Source: Basidiobolus meristosporus CBS 931.73 (Eukaryota; Basidiobolomycota; Basidiobolomycetes; Basidiobolales; Basidiobolaceae). Taken from it: a stretch of DNA of 64,000 bases. The stretch covers positions 62,001-126,000 of the forward strand of contig MCFE01000112.1 of the NCBI GenBank assembly GCA_002104905.1. The letters run 5' to 3'. The notes beneath the pieces are model-generated. The model was not told the DNA's origin. It was given only the letters and a program-made list of their open reading frames with translations, and did no database searches. The translations under genes and the position numbers were made by a program. This document shows, piece after piece, positions 57,663-64,000 of the stretch (positions are counted from its first letter, which is position 1; the number at the start of each line of letters is the position of its first letter).

Positions 57663-58865
57663 TTTTCTCACAGGAGTTACTACTGAGCATTTGGTAGTGA
57701 CTCACTTTGCACACCTATACTACTTCCTTGTTGACTATCAACTTGGCTAAATGTGTATTTGTAGTCAGTATTTTGCCTCCTAGTTGATGGGTGCAATGCT
57801 GCAGCTTGGCTGAGCTGGACTGAGCCAACTGAACTGGCCTGGAGTGCCACACGCTGACACGTTCTTTTACTTGCCAAGGGCTCTGGTGGTTGAGGCACTT
57901 CAAGTGGGTCATCATAAGTCAGTTCACCAGAAGTAACATGCTGATAGTCAGGCAGAACAGCATGCACAGGCACAACTTGATGCGTTGAGATGGCCCTTGG
58001 CAGAGCTCAATGTGATGCTGCTTGATGACGCAACTTGGTCTGCTCCAATGGACTTGTGTCTAAATGAGCAGTTTGGCAAGTTCTGGTAGCTTTGCTCTAT
58101 AGTGCGCTCATTGACTCAATGTGGGGCATTCTGGTAAAGGGTGTTAGTGTTGTCTGGGCTGATGTGTGCCGGCGCACTGTGGTTGCAAGAGATGGTAAGG
58201 AATCTAGCAAGGCATGCTGGTGCAATCTTGACAATGTTGCTTGCGGTCTGTATTCTTTCTCCTGAAGCTCATCATCTGATTCCTCAAGGTATTCACTTAC
58301 CCTCTGTCTGATACTTTGGTGCTGTTGCCTGGATGAGTCCTATGTATATTGCTCTTGGAAGCCACTTAGCTCTACTAATATATCATGTAGTACATTAGTA
58401 ATCTGAGGCAAAAACTCATTCAAAATCTCTTTGGCTCCCAAAGTTGAGGCACAAATGGACACATCCGGCCAGACTGTTCAAATTGCGCGCAAAATTGTTC
58501 CCGTGTGGCTTCTTCATCAAATCCCCTCACTCTGAGCTCATTCTTGCTTTCAATACTTGTCTTGTTAAATATCTTCTTACATACATTGGCTGGCATCTTG
58601 ATGTAATACTCATGCCACAGATTTCTACTCAAATTCTTCCATCTTTGCCAACTCTCTAGGTATCTAGTTCTGCTAAATTAATCAGTAGTGCTCAAATATC
58701 TGTATGAAGGCTCATTATAGACACTTGGGCCATACTAAAATCATCTGGCAACAACTTGAACAGATCAAACATTGACTTTTCCGGTCCAGACCGTGCTTGT
58801 GAGCTGAGGGATGAGTTTTGTCTGGGTTGTACTAAAGATCAGTTGAGACTTGGTATGGGGACCAT
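57663..58865 (-). pseudogene. Accessory gene relic of PIF/Harbinger-like copy 2
   Basis: Same start (MVPIPSLN at 58865) followed at once by a TGA, then further stops and indels. The open pieces at 58420-58632 and 57680-57973 align with residues ~75-145 and ~300-400 of the intact protein. The GSV repeat is shorter here. Confidence 0.75.
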
Positions 58866-59224
58866 AGCAACAGACTTGGATACTAATACAGCATTATATT
58901 GGCATCAACCTGGTCTTATATGAAATATATATAAAAACTAATGTGATTGTTGAATTTTTCATATATTATGCATGATGCATCTTGGATTGCATTGACACAG
59001 ATAAGATCACATCAATTGCAGATTTCCTATTAGATTATAGACCTATGAGTAAAGCATCTATAAAAGTACCAAGGCATTGTTTGAGGATGATTTTTGCAAC
59101 ATAATGATGGGATACATGGCAATTGATGGAGATTTAATCATAATGCATTAAAAATCAGATAAATAATGCAGATCACGTCATATTGAATCAAATCAGCTCC
59201 ATACAATCTTCCACCAATTTTAAT

Positions 59225-59684
59225 ATGACTTACTCATCTCAATGGTCTTTTCTCATCAATTCCTTCACTACCACTGGATTTCCTTTTGACACACTGGAGG
59301 AGATCTATTCCAAGTACTGTGGACCTTCTACACCAACCTACTTAAGGAAATCCCTTGTTAAGCTTCTCTGCTATTACATGAACTATTGCCCTACAAGACT
59401 TTATCCCACCATCCATGGCAACAAAAGTCCTAGAAACTTTCATTCCCATCTGACAGCAATGGAGAACCACCTTGCAGAGTGTATGAATGACTTAGAGCAA
59501 GCTTGGAATACTAGGATCAGAAGCTCTAATAGACTTGCATATCCCAAGTAAATACAGAGGAAAGTTATATATAGGACAAAACAGCAGAATAGGTAAGACA
59601 GTTAAGATATTTCTTAATGCTCAGTATGTTCATACACAAAGACATCCACTGAGAGAAATGTGTCTGGAGCATTATGAAGAGTAA
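59225..59684 (+). pseudogene. Transposase relic of PIF/Harbinger-like copy 2
   Basis: Residues 1-106 match the intact transposase. Then about 430 bp are deleted: CATATCCCA at ~59535 joins GTAAATACAGAGG, equivalent to 2061 joined to ~2490. This removes D121, D192 and E236. The C-terminal ~40 residues (QRHPLREMCLEHYEE) remain out of frame to the TAA at 59682-59684. It may still encode a short protein of DNA-binding N-terminus only. Confidence 0.85.
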
Positions 59685-60136
59685 ATAAAGCAGGGAAAGC
59701 ACTATTCTAAGCCACATAAGTAAGATTGAGTAAAATTACCAGCAACTGTATTGTACTACTGGCATCATGGTAGAAATTATAGTGCCAGATGGTGCCATAG
59801 AGTGCCAGATCAATCTGGCACTGTAAACAGGCTGGCACTATTGAACAGAACAAGTCTAATGCTCATGGAACAAGTCAAGCGCATTCAGCTTGGCCTTGGT
59901 TCCTGATGGTCCCATGCTATGCTGGCCTTAAGGTGATGGCATGCTAGACTTCTTACAGCCTCTTGAATATTAGCCCACTCTTCATTATTGCACTCAACAG
60001 CTTCACAGATCTTCAATGTCTTTTGATCTTTAGGCTTTGGTATAAACACCACATTGTCACCCTCCCATGCTGTGATAGGTTTTTCTGTGGGCTTTATCTT
60101 TGGGCACTGTTGTTGTGCTTCAAAGACTGTGCAGTG

Positions 60137-60675
60137 TTACTCTGCTGTTACATTGGGACATGGCTCAATTCTTGACTGTGACATTGAGCTACTTGAGTTT
60201 CTTCTTTGCAGAAAAGATAATGCTTTCTCTACCTGGGATATTGATTGTTCTACAGGTATTATCTGCTCATCCTGTTTCTGGACTATATCCTGATTTCTCT
60301 GGGCCATTGCATCTATCCTAGCAGCCACTGCACCTAATTGCTTCATTAATGCTTTGGTATGAACTGACAACATACTTGCTAATATGGGAGTGGTGATGTT
60401 ATAACAGCCACTTGCCAGTCTTCAACTGAGGGTACTGCATTTGCTATATTCTCATCTGCCTGAGCATAATGGTCTGCCTGCGGCTCTGCACAGGTTCTCA
60501 ATTGCCTACTGGACTGAGAGCCTGAGGAGTTTGCATTATTACCTTCAGTGGGCACACTGTCAACATGGGCTTTTTTGGTTGTAGCCCTGCTTGTTGCACT
60601 GAATGTCAAAGCAAGCTGTTGTCCAATGGTTCTTCTGCTGCTGTCAGCAGTGAGGTTTGGTTGGGAACCAGACAA
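60137..60675 (-). pseudogene. CACTA accessory protein relic (copy C)
   Basis: Two minus-strand pieces (60379-60675 and 60137-60373) that copy A shows to be one protein, separated by a 1-bp deletion near 60388 (CCACTCCC against CCACCACCC). Reads SGSQPNLTADSS, then LALTFSATSRAT, then MKQLGAVAARIDAMAQRN and VQKQDEQIIPVEQSISQVEK. The helical, heptad-like C-part suggests a coiled coil. It keeps CAG where copy A has the TAG stop. No ATG start is evident near 60675. Function unknown; divergent from the transposase. Confidence 0.55.
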
Positions 60676-60921
60676 CTTTGCTTTATTTTTTGGCAGCCTA
60701 TATATGGAAGTGAGTCAAACCAAAGGGGAAATAGTGTTACATATATGTGTGTATATGGTGCCACAACTTTATTTATAATGCCCACTATGGTGGGTCATCA
60801 TTGAATTTTACATTCATGTAGGTGCAATGTCTCAAATACCAGACTCTCTTAAATTCACATAAGTATCAACCAAAAAGTGATATAATAGCATTATGTTGTT
60901 GAAGATCAAACTGTTTGCCCC

Positions 60922-61097
60922 ATGGACAAGGCTACTTTGATTCAATGCCATAAGCAAAGAGAAAAAAGACCATATGGCTATTGTAGCAAGCACGCAGACA
61001 GCATAGGAAGTAATACTAGGATCACGCCCAGTGTTTTGCCACACATGTCATATTTGACCATTCATCAGTCACTACTGTACCAACATTATCTTGCCGG
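60922..61097 (+). pseudogene. CACTA transposase N-terminus (copy C), before LTR insertion
   Basis: ATG at 60922: MDKATLIQCHKQREKRPYGY, matching copy A at 3471. A shift near 60990 breaks the Cys/His motif. The frame is interrupted by the LTR after CCGG at 61094-61097. Confidence 0.65.
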
Positions 61098-61901
61098 TGT
61101 GGTAGGGTAAACATACCTCCCACAGACAAGTTTATTCATATAGTCATTATGATATACTTATCCATATTTTATCTTATCAGTATTATCCCATTCTTCTTTT
61201 GCCAATATTATCAGTATTATCCCCATATGACGTTTACCCTGATTAGTTATTAGCATTAGTTATCCCAGATGTTATTCAGCTTTGTGATCAGTAGATGTAT
61301 CTATATAAGGCAAGCACCCGTGTCAGTACCCAAGACACATGACCTAGGTCTGTGTTACCATCCCTACCATTTCAATACCATATATGGTATTTCTATGTTG
61401 CACAGGTTTCAGACTACTGATTGCTGATTGGTTGAATGTGCTGTGCCTTTTAGAACCTTCCAGGACATTCTTGGCATATTTTTAGCTCATAGTGATGTCA
61501 TCAAGAGTTCCACTGATACCTAGAATCTTCTAGAACCTTGTCATTAGTAATCACTTGGCAATCAGGAAAAGTACTTAAGGGAAAGCAATCCCTCATCAAT
61601 AAATCATCCCTTCTACCAGTAACACTTCTACCTTATTGATTAGCAGTTGATCACTGCACCTGCCTTCAACAGTACATCTCAGACCTGCCATCAAGGAGCT
61701 TTTCAGGGTAGTGCACAAGACACACAGAGGCCTTTGGAGACACTTGGAGCACCTAGGAAGCTAGAGAGGCAGGAGCTTTTACCATAGTGACATATTGACA
61801 AAGACACCAGCAGTTTAGACACAGAGGTTATTGCACCCATCAGACACCTCACACACCTTGAGTTGTGTAGCTTCTCCCAGGAGTACCTCTACACCATCAC
61901 A
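61098..61901 (+). repeat. Solo LTR, third LTR family, 804 bp, in CACTA copy C
   Basis: TGTGGTAGGGTAAAC to CACCATCACA, flanked by CCGG on both sides (61094-61097, 61902-61905), a perfect 4-bp duplication. Copy A has the uninterrupted site TTGCTGGCCAGC at about 3657-3668. Contains TATATAAGG near 61291 and AATAAAT near 61598. Partly matches the reverse of 7921-8991. Confidence 0.8.
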
Positions 61902-61905
61902 CCGG

Positions 61906-63013
61906 CCAGCTGATGCTTCTGTATTAGCACCTGGCTGTCTTTGTCACCTTGCACAAACTGAGTCAGGCAAGTTTGTGACGCCTTTAGGCTCACCTCAGCC
62001 TTCTGAATATGGCTTGCAGTGTGATAGCTTTGACAAACAAGACTCACTGATGGATTGTGAGCCTATCTCCCCTAGCAACAGTACCCCGCATGAGCCCAGT
62101 CAAATCCTGGAATGCAATGAGACAACACCCATTGAAACAAATGCCATGGATACTATATGGTGCCAAGTGAGCCCAGTAATCCATCTACTGGTGAATGATG
62201 TAAAGTTGTGGCTAGAGAAGTGGCACATTTCCACCAATATTAGTAATGGAGGCCTTGAGGATTTACTATTACTTCTTGCCAAAATGATTCTGGGATGCAA
62301 CTTACCATGTACATGGTACAAGTGGACTACCGTCATGTGGCTGGCAACATATGACCCAGAGATCATCCTGATACCAGCATGTGTTAACAGTTGCATGGCA
62401 TTCACATCCAAAAATGCTACAATTGCAACGTGTCCAAATTGTCAGGAATCCACCACCATTGAGGGAAAACATTGCTCACACTCTGGATATATTCCAGTAA
62501 TACCCTGTCTAAAGAAGCTCATGCAGTCCAACAAATATTGCAAAGCTATAAAGTACCGCACTCAGTATCAATCAAGCGCAAACATATCCAATATATTCAA
62601 TGGCAAACATGACAAACAGCTAAGAAGCAAGGGCTACTTTGAAGGTATGTATGACCATGCCTTTGTCTTAGCACTTAATGGATTCTCATTAAACAAGTAC
62701 TCTACCAGCAAATCCTGCTGGCCACTGATTCTCATCAACCTAGATCTACCACCTATCTTATGGTATCAGTGCAAAAATTTGATGGTAGTCTCACTGGTGT
62801 CTGGGCCTAAATTACCATCCAACCTGGATAGCTACCTGTATCCATTGCTAGATGAATTTTGTATGCTTTCCAGCAGGATAACAGTAAATGGCCATCATGT
62901 CAAAGTGCATATTATTATCTGCATTGGAGATACCCCAGCCATCAGCAAGATAGCCAGCTTTTCTGGGCACAATGGACAGTATTGCTGTCAAATGTGTGAG
63001 ATCCAGGGGATTA
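61906..63013 (+). pseudogene. CACTA Tnp2-like transposase, main open segment (copy C)
   Basis: About 369 codons without a stop: a Ser/Pro-rich linker; VIHLLVNDVKLWLEKW; CW-type blocks including SCWPLILINLDLPPILWY (about 62716-62769) and GPKLPSNLDSYLYPLLDEF; then HVKVHIIICIGDTPAISK, SGHNG and CCQMCE (about 62985-63000). This order (LNLPP, then P.DLDSYL.PL.DE, then H.....GD.PA..K..G..GHN....C..C) is the Tnp2/CACTA core. The apparent frame continues upstream into the LTR and ends at 63034-63036 inside the MITE, so both boundaries are insertion artefacts. Confidence 0.8.
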
Positions 63014-63222
63014 GACCTGTTCCATTGTGCCATTGATCATAGTGCCAGAAAGTGCTGTATATTTTGTTATTAATTTGATATTTCAGGGTCATATGCATGT
63101 CAATTTTGGTCTCAAATTGGCACTGTATGGCACTATCTGGCACTCTGTGGCATGATCAGGCTCTGTCTGGCATGCTATGGCACTATTGGGCACTATGATC
63201 AGCTGGAATGATGGAACAGGTC
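63014..63222. mobile_element. 209-bp MITE of the GACTTGTTCC family
   Basis: GACCTGTTCCATTGTGCC at 63014 and its imperfect complement GGAACAGGTC ending 63222, TA on both sides. It is packed with TGGCAC/TGGCA repeats (63118-63200). Copy A at 4757-4785 shows the site without it (GAGATCTAAGGGAATAACTCCACAAC). Confidence 0.8.
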
Positions 63223-64000
63223 TATCTACTCCACAACTCTCACACATTACTATTATCCAAACACCAACACTAAGAACATCATCTTCCCACAGAGAGAACG
63301 TACAGCAGTCAGCATGCAATTGCAGCAAAGTTGGCAAGCTATAAGCCATTGGCTGGAATATGGAATCAATCAGAAACTGGAGATACTTAAGATAGAGGGT
63401 ATCTGTTAGAGCAAAAGCTTTCCACTGGGAGCAATGCATTTGCTTTTCAACAATATCCCTATACTGATGACCAAGTTGTACATGGAGCATTTCAAGCTAA
63501 ATGAGCCCTTTGAGATACTGGAGAAATTTGAAAGAATTGGCAAGATATTACAGAGTATCCACCACCCTAAGTACTGCTCACAGGCTCCAATCAGTATCCA
63601 TACGCATATTCAACAATACAAATGCAAAGACTGGATGAACTGGATATGTTTTTATTCAAGTGGTGTTCTGAAGCCATTCCTATCAAGAGTACATTGGAAG
63701 CATTGGGAGTCATATGTGGATATTGTAGGAATATTTATCCTGAAGCAGATCACCAATGCAAACTTGAAACATCTACAGCTGTTGTGCAAGGAGTTTGTAA
63801 CAGGATTGGAGCAGCTATACTACAAACATAAAGCGGACATGTAGATCTCTGCCGCCACTGTATCCATTCTCTCCCACATCTGGCTTGGTGTGTGGAGAAT
63901 ATTGGGCCTTGCTTTACCTTTTGGGAGTTTCCTATGGAGCAGATGTGTGGGGAGATAGGAAGACCAGTCAAGTTGTAGGTACTACCATATCCCAATCTCA
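63223..64000 (+). pseudogene. CACTA transposase C-terminal relic (copy C), truncated by window end
   Basis: 63434-63844 matches 4976-5400 of copy A (MEHFKLNEPFEILEKFERIG, then LQLLCKEFVTGLEQLYYK), with a stop at 63842-63844. The continuation shows the IHSL.H and FPMEQM..EIGR blocks (63860-63975) in a broken frame. The C-terminal end lies outside. Confidence 0.65.

Larger units (their letters stand above)
56904..59856 (+). mobile_element. PIF/Harbinger-like DNA transposon, copy 2 (both ends, internally deleted)
   Basis: Starts GACTTGTTCCATTG at 56904 and ends AACAGAACAAGTC at 59856, each flanked by TA. 2953 bp. The left ~600 bp (56904-57508) is seen only here: it has TGTGCC/GGCAC and repeated GCGCAAT motifs and no gene apart from a spurious short frame at 57018-57236. 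A GTCTCAAATGTGAGAC palindrome at 57509-57524 corresponds to bases 2-17 of the window. Both genes are broken, so this copy is non-autonomous. Confidence 0.8.
59857..64000 (+). mobile_element. CACTA (Tnp2-like) transposon relic, copy C (runs off window)
   Basis: Collinear with copy A but interrupted by an LTR (61098-61901) and a 209-bp MITE (63014-63222). It extends further left than copy A: 59859-60256 is the region replaced in copy A by the PIF/Harbinger-like insertion. The element continues past the window's right edge. Confidence 0.7.

Noticed and set aside
61831-61905. Apparent N-terminus of a 401-codon frame in CACTA copy C
   Set aside because: These codons lie within the inserted LTR and its duplicated CCGG; the transposase part starts after it.
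1-64000. tRNA, rRNA or ordinary host genes
   Set aside because: I looked for them on both strands and found none that could be supported. The tRNA-like strings GGTTATGAGCCC and TGGTAGCAGC are primer-binding sites, not tRNA genes.

Overview
The window reads as a transposon graveyard in a eukaryotic, almost certainly fungal, genome. No host gene, rRNA, tRNA or CRISPR array could be supported. Every recognisable protein comes from a transposable element: Ty3/gypsy and Ty1/copia polyproteins, an IS5/PIF-Harbinger-type DDE transposase, and CACTA (Tnp2-like) transposase relics. The CACTA C-terminus resembles basidiomycete transposases from family memory, but the lineage cannot be fixed without a search. 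Composition is AT-rich, and most reading frames carry stops and frameshifts typical of old copies.

Layout, left to right. 1-2806: right part of a two-gene PIF/Harbinger-like element (divergent accessory gene and transposase). 2809-9550: two decayed CACTA copies (A and B); B is split by an inserted LTR. 9551-11371: unrecognised repeat holding a 1.24-kb solo LTR with an internal minisatellite. 11372-12103: a 732-bp foldback element. 12981-15554: minus-strand gypsy relic. 15555-20730: MITE fragments and copia debris. 20630-24333: the best-preserved copia. 25676-32943: two gypsy bodies in tandem sharing an LTR. 32944-34590: a repeat (A) that is an uninterrupted paralogue of 44430-52410 (B). 34880-43770: CACTA fragment, a plus-strand copia and a minus-strand copia, the latter split by a second 732-bp foldback. 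45547-50484: a complete gypsy element with identical-looking 368-bp LTRs and an intact 1377-codon gag-pol. 50556-51797: second minisatellite-bearing solo LTR. 52411-56891: a broken gypsy copy. 56904-59856: second PIF/Harbinger-like copy showing both ends. 59857-64000: CACTA copy C, interrupted by a third-family LTR and a 209-bp MITE.

How the parts relate. The gypsy element at 45547 looks autonomous and could supply enzymes to stop-bearing relatives (12981, 29934, 52411), which share the same nonsense codons. The PIF/Harbinger-like element shares its terminal repeat (GACTTGTTCC), TA flanks and TGCCA-rich subterminal arrays with the foldbacks and short MITEs, so it is their likely transposase source. 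Internal paralogues supply empty sites for several insertions, which lets element ends and 4-bp or TA target duplications be read directly from this window.
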